Assembly: GCA_031308135.1 (NCBI GenBank)
Contig: JAHLJT010009419.1
Span: 63,716,540-63,780,539 of the forward strand
Source of the DNA: Acheta domesticus
Lineage: Eukaryota; Arthropoda; Insecta; Orthoptera; Gryllidae
Direction: 5' to 3'
Length of the DNA: 64,000 nucleotides
The notes beneath the pieces were generated by a model that saw only the letters and a list, made by a program, of their open reading frames with translations, was not told the DNA's origin and did not search any database. This document shows positions 12,031-22,665 of this stretch, piece by piece. Numbering within the stretch: position 1 is the stretch's first letter; each line of letters begins with the position of its first letter. The position numbers were made by a program, and so were the translations under genes.

Positions 12031-12179
12031 TTCAACTTGTTCTAAATTCACATGTTTGACTTCTCATTCAACCTAGGCCACCGCTTCCTCCATCTCCGCC
12101 GTTTCAGGTAATCTGTCGACTGAGCGGGCCGGCCTACCCGTCTGAGGCGCCCAACCGAAGACGAGAGGGTAGTTGCAAT

Positions 12180-12197
12180 TGGCGCCCAACGTGGGGC
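12180..12197 (+). other. Primer binding site for tRNA-Lys
   Basis: TGGCGCCCAACGTGGGGC equals the 18-nt primer site complementary to the 3' end of tRNA-Lys(1,2), as used by several retroviruses and LTR elements. It lies 127 bp downstream of the last base shared by the two LTRs, whereas a primer site normally abuts the LTR. The sequence just before it ends GTTGCA (12177), which would be a normal CA terminus. Confidence 0.85.
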
Positions 12198-14254
12198 TCG
12201 ATTAACGCGAAAATAATCGTAATTTTCATTTTTTAATATCCCAGATAAGCGCCCTGAGATTTCTCTGCCTAAATTATTAAATTGTTTAAATTATTAAGAT
12301 GATGGATGGAAGCACGGTGTAGAGAAGTTAATAACTTATGGTCTGTGAGGATGTCATTTGTACTGTGTTTCCTTGTAAGTGTCATTGTCTTGTGTTGTGT
12401 TGTGTTGTGTGAATAACCGTGTGCGCGTACTAAACGAGTGAAACCGGAGGAAGTAACATGTAAAAATGCAGGACGAATCAGGTATTGACGTGACGGTGAG
12501 ACAGTTTTGAGTGGAGCCGTCGACGCAAGGTCCCACCTTAATGAGATCTTGCGCGTTATGATAGAAATTTCAGATAACACTGTTGCCAATTTGAGTGAGA
12601 AATTTTCAGACAACGCCGGCTAAATTGAAAGAAATTAAGACCAGTCAAGATAGCAATGTCGTGCAAATTAGAGAGAAAATCTCAAATAATGCCGCGAAAT
12701 TAGAGGAGAAAATCTCAAATAATGCCGCAAAATTGAGGAGAAAATCTCAAATAACGCTGCCAAATTACAGGAAATTTTAGATGAACGGTTCACAAGCACA
12801 TGAAGCAAGTGTGAGGACAGATTTAACCGAATCGAGAAGTCATTTGGAAGCCCAGCAAATAAATTAGAAAGTCTCGAGCAAAAACTTAACCATGAAATGC
12901 AGGGATTTTAAAGAATCAGGTCGAAGGCAGGTGTGCGGGGAATAGAGGGAATGTAGAAAAACTCAGTCAGGAGTTGGAAGGGCACAGCGGAAACTACCGA
13001 AAATTTCAAAATTTTTAAAACGAAATTCAGACCAAATTACAGGCATGCGACGACAAAGTAGAAGCGTGCTGTGAGTCGGTTACTGACAAGATCATTGAAG
13101 TTAAGCAGGAATGGGCGAAAAATTTAATAAAATCGGACAGAACTCCATTCATAAGTGTCGCATAGTCCACGAAAAGTTCGCGCAAGCAAGTAGGCAATAT
13201 TAGTGAGGCAAACATCAGGGAGAGAGAAGCTAAATTAAAAGGGAAATTGATCGTACTGTCCTTAGAATTGGGTAAAGGAGGAAAATTGACAAGGAACACG
13301 CGAGAATTACCCAAATCCGAATTCTGGTGGCTCAGGCCTTCGCTTCTCGTGGCGCTCCACCGCAGAACCTGTATTTTTCCGGGAAAACCCGATGAAATCC
13401 CAAAGGTTTTCCTTGACCGGGTATACGGAAATTACATGAATCTCACGAAGGCGGTACCTTCACCTTGAAGGCTAAATTTATGCAAGAATTGTTTGAAAGG
13501 CAATGCATCTTATTGGATTTCCGCTTTGAACCCTTTCCCCTCAAATTATGAAGAGTTTCGGGAGAAGTTTCCTGAGAAAGGGGGGGAAGGGGGGGGGAAA
13601 AGGTCGACTGGGGCGAACAACGAGTATATGAGTTCGAGCGAAGATTTTAGATCGCGATGGGAAAACCGCCACGGGCGTCCTATTTAGACTACCCATGGAG
13701 AAAATCTCCGCCATCAAGCTGTGTGACCCGCAGGCAAACGAACGCGAAAATCATCTGGTTACTGACAGCTCATTTCCCCACGTATGTACAGAATATTGTC
13801 ACAAGCGTGGAGTGTAGAGATTTAGAACGTTTCCAAGAACTGTTGCACAATTTGATAGAACGCGGGACAACTATCACAATGAGAACCGCGACAGAATCGC
13901 AGGCCCGACGGAAACTACCCAAGGCAGGCCGCAGTGGCATAGAGATAATAGGGCCGGAGGGAACGAGGCAGATGATCGGCGAGCGCCGCCCGAATCCCGT
14001 GAGAACCGTGGACAATCGCGATGAGGCAGAATGTGACGGCAAAATTCATCCCGGCCGGGGCTTCAACAAATTAGAAACGTCCCAGCTGTCTCGGTATCTG
14101 GGTGACGGACGAGTTTCTTTAGAGATACCATTTCATGCGATCATATCAGTGAATTATGCCTTTTTTTGATTTTAACGAAGACGAGGATGTGACTATCAAA
14201 GAACGTGCCAGAAAAATGCCCTAGTTATTGAATCCTTTATGGGAAATTTAATGT
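12198..14254 (+). pseudogene. gag: Gag region of the LTR element, frame-broken
   Basis: Structural polyprotein region recognised by position and by weak capsid signatures. In the frame 13247-13468 there is an FPGKPDEIPKVFLDRVY stretch, and in 13493-13687 a SYWISALNPFPSNYEEF stretch; both are typical of Ty3/Gypsy capsids. The N-terminal part (about 12590-12780) is a heptad-like repeat likely to form a coiled coil. No zinc knuckle could be read. At least four frame changes or stops occur, several beside G or A runs such as the long G runs at about 13580-13605. The product would form the intracellular virus-like particle of the element. The exact start is uncertain; an ATG near 12467 is a candidate. 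Confidence 0.75.
12671..12780 (+). repeat. Short tandem repeat within gag
   Basis: Three imperfect units of about 33-36 bp containing GAGAAAATCTCAAATAATGC, encoding a repeated EKISNNAAKL-like block. The pattern of hydrophobic residues suggests an expanded coiled coil in Gag. Confidence 0.75.
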
Positions 14255-14575
14255 GTCCAAGCTCTTATTGATACTGGTAGTGAAATTAGTGCTGTGTCAA
14301 AGAAATTTTATGCGCGACTTATAAGCGAGCGGATTCCAGTACCGACATACCTACCGTCAGATGCTATGTCATAGGGTTGGGAGAAAACGAAGCAAGCCAA
14401 TTTCAATGCAGGTCCTGATTTCAATTAATATAGGAGATATGTTGTTTGATGTGCCCTGTCTAGTAATTGAAGATCTTAATCATGATGTTATTTTGGGGGT
14501 TGATTTTTTAAGAGAAAACGGTGGAATAATAGATTTTCTCCAGAAATGTTATGAGTTTCGGTGCCGGTAAAGAAA
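14255..14575 (+). pseudogene. Aspartic protease region of the LTR element
   Basis: Contains the retropepsin active-site triad Asp-Thr-Gly (codons 14270-14278) in an ALIDTGSEISAVS context. Downstream there is the characteristic flap and C-terminal segment ILGVDFLRENGGIIDF in the frame 14361-14570. The two halves are in different frames, broken near 14370. It would process the element's polyproteins inside the particle. Confidence 0.85.
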
Positions 14576-15560
14576 TTATTATTCAAGATGACGGGGAAGA
14601 TAGGATTGATCTTAGCATTTCTAGTGCAACTTGGGAAGGGGGGGAAACGACGAAGGGGATTATTTGCCAAAATGTGCAAAAATGTGATTTTTTTGAACTA
14701 TGATGAACGCTCCCAGTTGCAGACAGTGCTACTTGATTATTTACATGTCTTCGGTCGCCCCGTTCATCCATTAAAGACTTTTGTTTTCGAATTAGGGTTA
14801 CCGATGACTCGCCCGTTTAAGATGAAAAACTATCCTAGTCCACAAGCTTTAAGGGGGGAAGTTGATGAGAACCGTCAGAAAAATGATTGACGAGGGCATC
14901 ATCGAGAGATCAGTGACCGCCTATCTAAATCCGATTGTCGTTGTAAAAAAGAAAGACGGAGGGGTCAGAATTTGTTATAGACGCTCGCAGAATTAATGAA
15001 GTGACCGTTCCAGAAAATGAAGCGCCGCAGATTTGATGATATTCTTTGGAAGTTTAACCAAACAAAAATCTTCTCAGCTTTGGATTTTTCTAGTTCGTAC
15101 TGGCAAATTGCTATTCACCCAGACGACAGAAAATTTACAGGATTCCTTTACAACGGCCTCACTTATGTCTGGAAGCGGATGCCTTTCGGCCTAAAGAACA
15201 GTGGCGCAGCCTTCATTCGATGCTTAGATGAAAAAATTAGGTGACGAACTCAAACGCTTCGTTACGCCTTATATTGACGACCTTGTGATTTCATCTCGAA
15301 ATTTTCAGGAACATCTTTGTCATTTAAGGCGACTGTTAGAATGCCTTTCTACCAATCAAATGAGATTAAATGTAGCTAAGTCACAGTTTTGCACACGTGA
15401 AATTTCTTTTCTAGGCTATTGTGTTAATACAGAAGGTGTTCAAATCGATCGGGAGAAAGTTAAAGCAATCGATCAGATTTCGCGCCCGCACAACCCAAAA
15501 CAGTTGAAAGGATTCTTGGGTATGTGTGTTTACCAGTCACGCTTTATTCCGGGGTATGGG
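14576..15560 (+). pseudogene. pol: Reverse transcriptase domain of the LTR element
   Basis: Read over four frames. The segments are: an LNPIVVVKKKDGGVRIC block (near 14925-14970), FSALDFSSSYWQIAIHPDD (frame 15017-15244) carrying the first catalytic Asp, MPFGLKNSGAAF (near 15180-15215), and the polymerase box YIDD at 15270-15281. A LGYCVNTEGV stretch and the connection GFLGMCVYQSRF follow. All catalytic aspartates are present. The frame changes (about 14880, 14969 and 15228) are single-base type and the domain is otherwise full length. It copies element RNA into DNA from the tRNA-Lys primer. Confidence 0.93.
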
Positions 15561-16085
15561 ATTCTTACGGCCCCGTTAGTGAATTTGTTACGGAAAGGAG
15601 TAAAATGGCATTGGACCGAGGAACATGAACGGGCATTTGAACAAATCAAAGCGGCTTTTAGAAACGCCGTTATGATGAATCATCCAAATTTCGACGAGCC
15701 GTTCTTTCTCCAAACAGACAGTTCTAATGTTGGCATAGGTTGCGTTTTGACACAAAGAGATGATGAAGGACCCGGGTTATAAGATTATTGCCGTTGCGAG
15801 TAGGGTACTTAGACCAAATGAACAGAAATTTTCCGTCACTGAGAAAGAGGCGTTATCGATCGTATGGGCTCTCCAAAAGATGTTAGGCTACCTGGCTGGA
15901 AGGAAATTTTATATTATCACTGATCACAAAGCACTAATCTTTCTCAAGCGCTGCCATTGCGCCAACGCTAGGTTATTACGTTGGGTACTGTGGCTTCAAC
16001 AGTTTAATTTCGAAATTCAACATTGTCAAGGAATAAACAATCCTATAGCTGATTTTCTAAGCAGATTGCCTTATGCAACCAACCA
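15561..16085 (+). pseudogene. pol: RNase H domain of the LTR element
   Basis: The Ty3/Gypsy RNase H signature FFLQTDSSNVGIGCVL is in frame 15228-15782. After a frame change near 15770 come FSVTEKEALSIVWAL and YIITDHKAL in frame 15760-16515. The acidic residues of the D-E-D active site are visible. It would remove RNA from the RNA-DNA hybrid during reverse transcription. Confidence 0.9.
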
Positions 16086-16299
16086 GCTTGTCCAGGATGA
16101 AACGATATTTTACATGAACGCCATCAGTTTAAATGTCGATCCGATCCCCGAAATGCAACCTCGCAACCTTCAGAGATTGCAGGAGCAGGACGCCATTATT
16201 GGCAAAGCTAGGTCATTCCTTCAGAACTCATTTGACCAAAATGATCCACTATTTGAGAAATTCAACCTCAACCCAGGGTTAGTGAAATTGTCAAATAAT

Positions 16300-17345
16300 C
16301 TAGTAATGTTTAGGACAAAACAACAGCCGGACGAGTACCGAGTGTGGATACCCGCCGAAATTACTGATAAGCTCATAACCTACGTGCATCAGAAACATGG
16401 ACATTTTGGGGGGAAACAAAATTTTGAAAGTTTTACTGACATTCGCTTACTGGAAGAACATGGCGAGACAGACAAGGGCTACTATTTCGAAATGCGTAAC
16501 TTGTCAAATGACTAAGTTCCCAAATAGGCATTACGACGGGCCAATGAAGCACGTGATCCCTGCAGCCCCTAATGAACTTGCCTGTTTAGATTTATACGGG
16601 CCACTGCCTACCGCTAGATACGGGTACAAGCACATACTAGTAATAATTGATGGCTTTTCAAAATTCACTCAGCTTTACCCGATTACTAGACCTACAGCGC
16701 AGAACTGCCTCAGACGGCTGACCCGGGATTTTTTCCAAACCGCCGGAACATACCGAAAGGTTCTTAGCGATCACGCCTCGCAATTTACCGGAACTGCCTG
16801 GAGGCAAACTTTAGAAAGTGAAGGTGTTTCGGTCATCTTTTCCTCGATTAGACATCCCCAATCAAACCCAAGTGAGAGAGTAATGAAGGAAATCTCACGT
16901 CTGTTCCGCGTTTACGTTGCTCACAACCACAAAGAATGGCCTCTGCTAATCAAAAACATCAACGAGTGGATTAACATGATTGAACACGACTCTATTGGCA
17001 TGTCACCTTATGAAGCCCATTTCGGGAAGAAACCAAAGCATTTGTTCCCATTGTTAGCAAGGTTATCGGGGCAACCCGTACCAAATTACGAAACTCGGTG
17101 TAGAATTATCATGGACAATCTTAGTAAAAATGCCAGGAAAAGGGAGGCACAGGTCAAAAATCCCTATCAGTTTCACGTAGGGCGAGAAGGTGTTGGTTCG
17201 AACCCCGCGAGTGAGTGATCAGCCTGCAGGTCTTTTTCATAAGTTTTTTTCCATTGTTTACTGGACCATTTATTATTGAAGCCATTCCGCACCCCAACGT
17301 GTGCCAACTTAAAGATGCAAACGGTCCTCCCAGCAGGCAAATTCA
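16300..17345 (+). pseudogene. pol: Integrase with GPY/F-type C-terminus
   Basis: The N-terminal zinc-binding part has VHQKHGHFGG (near 16384) and CVTCQ (near 16488), the H2C2 motif, in two different frames. The catalytic core has the Asp of LDLYGP, the second Asp in SDHASQF (where DNGXQF is more usual) and the Glu of NPSERVMKE, giving the DD35E triad. The C-terminal GPF motif (17263-17271) lies in another frame. Frame changes fall near a T run at about 16425, at GGG 17180-17182 and at the T7 run 17244-17250, all homopolymers. It inserts the DNA copy into the chromosome. Confidence 0.92.
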
Positions 17346-17739
17346 ATTTTTTTAACCTGCGACCCTTTAAAGAATGAAACGTAATTCCAAACTTTATTAA
17401 TCTCTAAAATAAACTCGCCAGAACCGTACAGCTTACCGAGTAGTTCGTGATAGCCGTGCCTTCACTGTTTAAGAAATAATATTTGTAACCGTAGATTAGG
17501 GGATTCAGATTTTCTTGTAGTTTATTAGTTTATTTTATTACTCCATCATTATTAGGGTTAGTGAGTTTAATTTAAGGGTAACTATTTGAATAAGACCTTT
17601 TATGTAATTGTTATCACAGAAATTAGTCGTTAGAATTCGGTACCACTTTTTTAAATTTTTTGACGAGATAAGCATCTCAGGTTTCAAAACTTCTCACCAC
17701 GCCTTACGAATTTTAAAACACGATGCATATCTCTACTGC
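17346..17739 (+). other. 3' untranslated part of the LTR element
   Basis: AT-rich sequence between the end of integrase and the polypurine tract, with only short frames. No envelope-like gene, transmembrane segment or signal peptide is seen. Confidence 0.6.
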
Positions 17740-17750
17740 GGGAAGGGAGG
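17740..17750 (+). other. Polypurine tract
   Basis: GGGAAGGGAGG, four bases upstream of the right LTR: the expected plus-strand primer of the element. Confidence 0.8.
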
Positions 17751-17754
17751 CCAA

Positions 17755-19118
17755 TGTAGTGATACCGAATAAATTCAGGTTTATTCTGCCGCAAAATAAC
17801 TCCACGCAGGCGGCGACGCGAGAGATGCGAGGCGCCACGGAGGCGACCCGAGGGCCAGGCGAGGCGCCACGGTGTCGGCACCCTTCGCTCCCTAATTTGT
17901 CACGGACCACGTGTGCCCCAACTCTGGGTGGCCGCTCCGCACACGACCCCTTCAGTATTTTTCCACGACGCCTGGAACTCTTCCGTCAACCTCCCTAGAG
18001 ATTCCTAGCCCCTCACACCCCCCCGGTCGTTAATAACTGCCCCTTTTCGACGCAAAATTAAAGCGAGAGGGAGCGATAACCAGTCCCTCTCTCACTCTTT
18101 TCCTCGGCCTCGAAAACATCCTCTGATTGGGCAGAAAATATCTAATGCGCAGTACCCTTTCACCAATAGCAGCCAGAATTCGGGTTTGTTCTAGAATATT
18201 CCAGAGTCACAGGGATAATTTTGGTGGGGGGAACGAGGTTTCCTAAAACTTGGAGCGACGAGACACAAAAGAGAAGCTTGGGAGCCGTGTTCAGAATCGG
18301 ACGCAAGTGGCGGCCGCAGGGGGGGAAACCTGTTATATTCTGTTGTGGCGTTCGGTTCGATGGACTTAAAAAAAATTATTAAGTTTCTTGTAGAGTTTGG
18401 GTACAAGACTTCTGTGACGAACGCAGGCCGCAGAACAGTATTATGAACATTTGACAGCAATTCGTATTATATTACGTCCGATTTACGTGCGAACTCGAGA
18501 CTCTCTTTTCCTTTGTGAAGTTGTGCGATAATTCACGGGCTCATTAGTATCAAAGTATTGTGAGATCGACCGGGAATGAACCGACCGTGTCAGTGAATGA
18601 ACTGTGCTGACCCATTCACCGCAGCGAGCAGACGGCGCTTTTGTGTTCCGGCCGCCTTGGCCGCTACCCTCGCAAGTACCTGATCTGACCTACATTTTCC
18701 GAGCGGCGCCCCTCGCCCGCCACGAACCTCGCCAGCCGAACTGCCAGCTGACCTGAGGTCGTTCAACTTCAGTGGGTGGCACAGGCCGCCTAACAGAGGT
18801 ATTTTCTGTTTGAGTGTCTTATGTCGTACACGCGATCGAGAGGTGTGAACAGTACATCAGACAATCAGTGTTGACTTCCTCTCGACCGGGCGACGAAGAG
18901 GAGTTCCCGGCCGCGCATGGCCGTCAAGCGGGAATTCGCGCGCGAAGAAGAGTTTCATCTGATTGTAATCACTTTGTAATTTTTTGTTCTCTTATGTGCA
19001 TGACATTTCATTTTTTTGTTTTATTTCGATTTGGGGGCATGCTCGCCAGAGTTATCATCACCAGACCATTAGCGTTTTCTTTTGTTAATGAATAAATTCA
19101 ACTTGTTCTAAATTCACA
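17755..19118 (+). repeat. 3' LTR
   Basis: 1364 bp, TGTAGTGATA to AAATTCACA, carrying the same CCAAT boxes (18126-18130, 18163-18167), heat-shock element (18189-18205) and AATAAA (19091-19096) as the left LTR. It lacks the 125 bp (12053-12177) that separate the left copy from the primer site. Either it is truncated at its 3' end or the primer site is displaced. Confidence 0.93.
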
Positions 19119-19378
19119 ATATATACCAAATAATTAAACATGACTAATCACATAAAAATGGTTTCAGAAAAATTCTAACAATTAAAGAAAAAATAGAATA
19201 AAATCCAAAAATGGGGATCTGGTATGACATTATTATGAGATAATCCGTATATGAGAGTATTAACTCCTAGAATTGAGTGATTTTCACTAAAGAACATTAC
19301 TTTTCACATACGGATCAAAAAGCATGAATTTCCTTATTAGTTAGGGCAAGATAGAAACAATCATAATGTATTTGAAGA

Positions 19379-19422
<44 letters not shown>

Positions 19423-19858
19423 ATATATATATATATATTGTATATATATATTGTTTGTATATTGCGCAACATTGTTTAAATTTTATCACAATTTGCCTTA
19501 TTCATGCCGATTAACTCTATTACCACGATAGAAACACGCGATAAAAAAATTAATGCAAAACACTATATATTGCTTAGAATTCCGATTCAACATTTCTCAT
19601 TGATTCATTTAGTTCGAAGTAGGTTTGTAGTAATTAGTAAATTTCAAGTAAATATATAAACATTCCGGTTTCAATGTCGAAAGAGTTAAAATATATACAG
19701 AACATTGTTCTACTGAATTGTTTTCAATAAAAAACGTGTTTCACCTGCATGGCATTTCTACCTATCTTGGTATCTTTATATTAAATGAGATGAAGGGGAA
19801 GCCAATATGGGCATTAGTGTAGAACAGAGAATGGGTTAATTTAAAAAACAATACAAAA
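19119..19858. other. AT-rich flank with (TA)n microsatellite
   Basis: No gene recognised. An interrupted (TA)n run occupies about 19381-19452 and is followed by AT-rich unique-looking sequence. Confidence 0.7.
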
Positions 19859-19868
19859 TAACAACAAC

Positions 19869-19915
<47 letters not shown>

Positions 19916-19928
19916 TAATAATAATAAC
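19859..19928. repeat. (TAA)n microsatellite, LINE landing site
   Basis: About 70 bp of AAT/TAA trinucleotides with two AAC interruptions, immediately before the 5' end of the LINE at 19929. The LINE tail also ends in TAA-type repeats. Confidence 0.9.
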
Positions 19929-19954
19929 TAATTGACAATGATACAACAAGGCTA

Positions 19955-21104
19955 ATGGTAGCTGAAAAGCTAAAAGAAAAAATCCAAGCATGGGCTCAAC
20001 GAATAAGGCGGTACAAACGTAGAATCGATTTCCGTGTACAGAACCGGTTGTTTGAAACAGACGCGAAGAGATTCTATCGCAGTCTGACTCAAAAACCGAA
20101 TGGCAATGCTGCCCCTCCTTCAAAAGATGACGTCGAAACCTTTTGGTCAGGAATCTGGGAGGGAAACCAGATCGTACAACAAAGACGCATCGTGGCTCCA
20201 ATCTGAAGTTGATGCTGCCAATGGACTCGTGGAAACAGTGGAACATGTTCAAGAATTCTCGAAAGAGGACCTATGCCAAACAATTAAGAATATGGGAAAC
20301 TGGAAATCCCCTGGGGTTGATAAGATTCCAGATTTATTGGATTAAGAAATTAACAGCACTACATTTTCATCTTGCAAAGGCTGTTAATAAAATTTTAGAA
20401 AACCCTAACGAACTCCCCAAATGGCTCACTCGCGGCATCACGTATTTGCTACCCAAAGGAGGAGACAGCTCTTTGGCGAAGAACTACAGGCCAATTACTT
20501 GCCTGCCAGTAATGTACAAACTTATAACTGCAGCCATTGCTGACAAAATGTATAGGCACCTAGAGAAGAACCATCTGTTGCCAGTTGAACAGAAAGGATG
20601 TCGTAAAGGTTCCTATGGCTGTAAGGAAATCTTGCTTCTGAATAAAATAATTTTGAATGATGTAAAGAAACGAAACGTAATTTAAGCATGGCTTGGATTG
20701 ACTACCAGAAAGCCTTTGACAGTGTACCACACGATTGGATTTTGAAGACCCTGGAGATCTATCGATTTCATCCTAGACTTGTTGAGTTTTGCAAGGCTAG
20801 TATGAAGTCGTGGAGCACCAGGTTACTAATCCACAGCGGAAAGGGAGTAGTAGAAACCAGAAGTATTCAGATTAACAGGGGAATTTTTCAAGGAGATTCA
20901 CTATCCCCTCTGTTGTTTTGCATTAGTTTGATCCCACTATCTAGACAGCTGTCGCACACTGACTTTGGTTACAAGCTCCATGGTGATGAAAGGCCTGTAT
21001 CACATTTATTTTACATGGATGATCTTAAAGTGTTTGCTAGAATGAAGCGATTCTCTCCCAAATGCTGTCTGTCATCAATGAATTTAGCAATGACATCTGC
21101 ATGA
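19955..21104 (+). pseudogene. Reverse transcriptase part of LINE copy 1
   Basis: Spread over four consecutive frames (19955-20206, 20143-20685, 20688-21104 and the next entry). Recognisable RT motifs are NYRPITCLPVMYKL, the first catalytic region DYQKAFDSVPHDW (near 20698), GIFQGDSLSPLLF (near 20880) and the polymerase box YMDD at 21012-21023. The breaks near 20200, 20343, 20686 and 21104 would each stop translation, so this copy is dead as written. The enzyme would prime on nicked target DNA and copy the element RNA. Confidence 0.92.
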
Positions 21105-21107
21105 AGT

Positions 21108-22451
21108 TTGGCCTTGACAAGTGTGCAAAAAGTCAACTTAAAAAGAGGCAAAATGACAACGTCAGAGAACATTGAAGTTGATAGACACACTGTGATTCAA
21201 GATCTTGAGCCAGGTAAAACTTACAAATATCTGGGCATTGAAGAATGTGAGACCATCTCGAACGACACAATGAAAGAGAGAATTCGCAGGGAGTATTATA
21301 GACGAGTGAGACTTGTCCTGCAGTCCGCTCTGAACTCCAGGAATAAAATATCAGCAATTGGTAGTTTGGCGGTGCCTGTAGCCGAATACAGTTTCGGACT
21401 AGTAGACTGGACTGAACAGGAAATTCGCATCATGGATCGAAAAACCAGAAAACTGCTTACAATGCATCATGTCGCCCACCCCCGAGCTGATGTACATAGA
21501 CTTTATGTTTCACGTAAGGAAGGAGGAAGAGGCCTGAGACAAATTGAAGCCTCCTGGCACAATGCAATAACCGGGATGGGAAAGTATGTAGTCAGCCATC
21601 AAGATGACCCACTAATGAGGCAGGTCATGAAATCTGACCGAAGAATGGGAAACAGAGGCATTGTAAGTGTAGCAAGAAGCATTGCGAACAAGACTATGCA
21701 AGACACCCAGAATGACAGAGACACTGAACTTCTGATGCTACTTAACATGAAATTTGAGACACAGAAAATGTTAAAGAAATCGTGGAGAGACAAACCACTC
21801 CACGGACAATACCTAAAAAGAATGGACAAGGTGCAGATCAATAAAGATCAATCATTTATGTGGCTTAAAAGGGGAAGAATGAAGCCAGAATCGGAAGCAC
21901 TTGTAATAGCTGCCCAAGATCAGGCCTTGAGAACACGACATTATGATAAAGCGGTTCTCAAAATTTCCCAAGATGATAAATGCCGCATTTGTCAGGAACA
22001 CGTAGAAACCATTGATCATATTGTCTCAGCTTGTCCAATTCTAGCAAAGACCGAATATTTGAAAAGACACGACAGGGTGTGTAGCTACCTCCACTGGCAG
22101 ATCTGTACCGCCCTCGAAGTTCCAAACACATGCCCCAAGTGGTACGAACACTCACCGAAACCGGTGACGTCTGTTGGATTGTGTACGATATTGTACGACC
22201 AACAAATTCAAACTGATCGCACGATAGCAGCAAACAAACCGGATATAGTCATCCGGGATATGGAGAAAAAATCATGTTTACTTGTCGATGTTGCTGTACC
22301 TTGCGATCAAAACGTCGTTACCAAGGAGGCAGAGAAACGTCTTAAATACAAGAGTTTGGAAATCGAGATCAGCCGAATGTGGGGCGTAAAAAGCACAGGT
22401 CGTCCCGATAGTTATCGGAGCTCTGGGATTTGTTCCGCAAAATTTGAGTAA
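21108..22451 (+). CDS. Endonuclease and linker part of LINE copy 1
   Basis: An uninterrupted 447-residue frame forming the C-terminal half of the LINE protein. The first part is the RT thumb. Next comes a zinc knuckle, CRICQEHVETIDHIVSAC (C-X2-C-X8-H-X4-C, near 21981-22034). A PD-(D/E)XK restriction-like endonuclease follows, with KPDIVIRD (near 22240) and LLVDVAVPCD, then [16 protein letters not shown]. These motifs are diagnostic for site-specific LINEs with a restriction-like endonuclease rather than an APE type. The domain would nick the target DNA. The ATG at 21108 is not a true start: the frame continues from upstream after a frameshift. Confidence 0.88.
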   Translation: MALTSVQKVNLKRGKMTTSENIEVDRHTVIQDLEPGKTYKYLGIEECETISNDTMKERIRREYYRRVRLVLQSALNSRNKISAIGSLAVPVAEYSFGLVDWTEQEIRIMDRKTRKLLTMHHVAHPRADVHRLYVSRKEGGRGLRQIEASWHNAITGMGKYVVSHQDDPLMRQVMKSDRRMGNRGIVSVARSIANKTMQDTQNDRDTELLMLLNMKFETQKMLKKSWRDKPLHGQYLKRMDKVQINKDQSFMWLKRGRMKPESEALVIAAQDQALRTRHYDKAVLKISQDDKCRICQEHVETIDHIVSACPILAKTEYLKRHDRVCSYLHWQICTALEVPNTCPKWYEHSPKPVTSVGLCTILYDQQIQTDRTIAANKPDIVIRDMEKKSCLLVDVAVPCDQNVVTKEAEKRLKYKSLEIEISRMWGVKSTGRPDSYRSSGICSAKFE

Positions 22452-22665
22452 GAACTTGTCTAAACTCCCAGGTAATTCAAAAGACTGGGAAGTGCAAGAA
22501 ATAGCTTTATTTGGAACAGCCCACATTTTGCGCAAAGTACTGTAGAGGCACCGATAGTCCCTAGATCTACTCCTTAGGTAGCTGGTTGCAACCTGGAGTA
22601 GATTTTATATTCAGCCGACTTATAACATCTTTAGTCGTGATGTAATGGAAAAATAATAATAAAAA

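Larger units (their letters stand above)
10687..12052 (+). repeat. 5' LTR
   Basis: Direct repeat of 1366 bp starting TGTAGTGATA and ending AAATTCACA, the last point of agreement with the right-hand repeat. Over the first 800 or so bases compared letter by letter with 17755 onward I found only indels, mostly in homopolymers (C, A, G runs) or a GT dinucleotide. The true U5 may run to the GTTGCA at 12177, just before the primer site; see the findings. The frame 11749-12045 also exists in the other LTR and is not a gene. Confidence 0.93.
10687..19118 (+). mobile_element. Ty3/Gypsy LTR retrotransposon, nearly complete, frames broken
   Basis: An 8.4-kb element bounded by two long direct repeats (10687-12052 and 17755-19118), both starting TGTAGTGATA and ending TTCACA. 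ATAT lies outside each end and could be a 4-bp target duplication, although the flank is AT-rich. Inside, in order, are a tRNA-Lys-type primer site, a Gag region, an aspartic protease, reverse transcriptase, RNase H, integrase with a GPY/F-type end, and a polypurine tract. Protease-RT-RNaseH-integrase order defines Ty3/Gypsy; there is no envelope-like frame. The long LTRs and tRNA-Lys priming recall the Osvaldo/Ulysses group, but I cannot assign a clade. Many frameshifts interrupt the coding region while the LTRs are nearly identical. Confidence 0.95.
19929..22662 (+). mobile_element. R4/Dong-like non-LTR retrotransposon, copy 1, 5'-truncated
   Basis: Non-LTR element with a single open frame encoding reverse transcriptase and a C-terminal restriction-like endonuclease, the arrangement of the R2/R4/Dong group. 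The N-terminal zinc-finger and Myb-type region expected in that group is missing: coding sequence begins just upstream of RT, so the copy is 5'-truncated. It starts directly in a (TAA)n tract and ends ATAATAATAAAAA. Dong elements are known for TAA repeats as targets, which fits. The 3' untranslated region is about 210 bp (22452-22662). Confidence 0.85.

Noticed and set aside
11749..12045. 98-residue frame in the LTR (also 18814-19095)
   Set aside because: It lies in the LTR leader, is duplicated only because LTRs are, and shows no domain.
17195..17206. GGTTCGAACCCC as a tRNA or SINE B box inside the LTR element
   Set aside because: Read in the neighbouring frame, the surrounding sequence is the normal C-terminal continuation of integrase leading to the GPF motif at 17263. 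There is no A box, so the match is coincidental.
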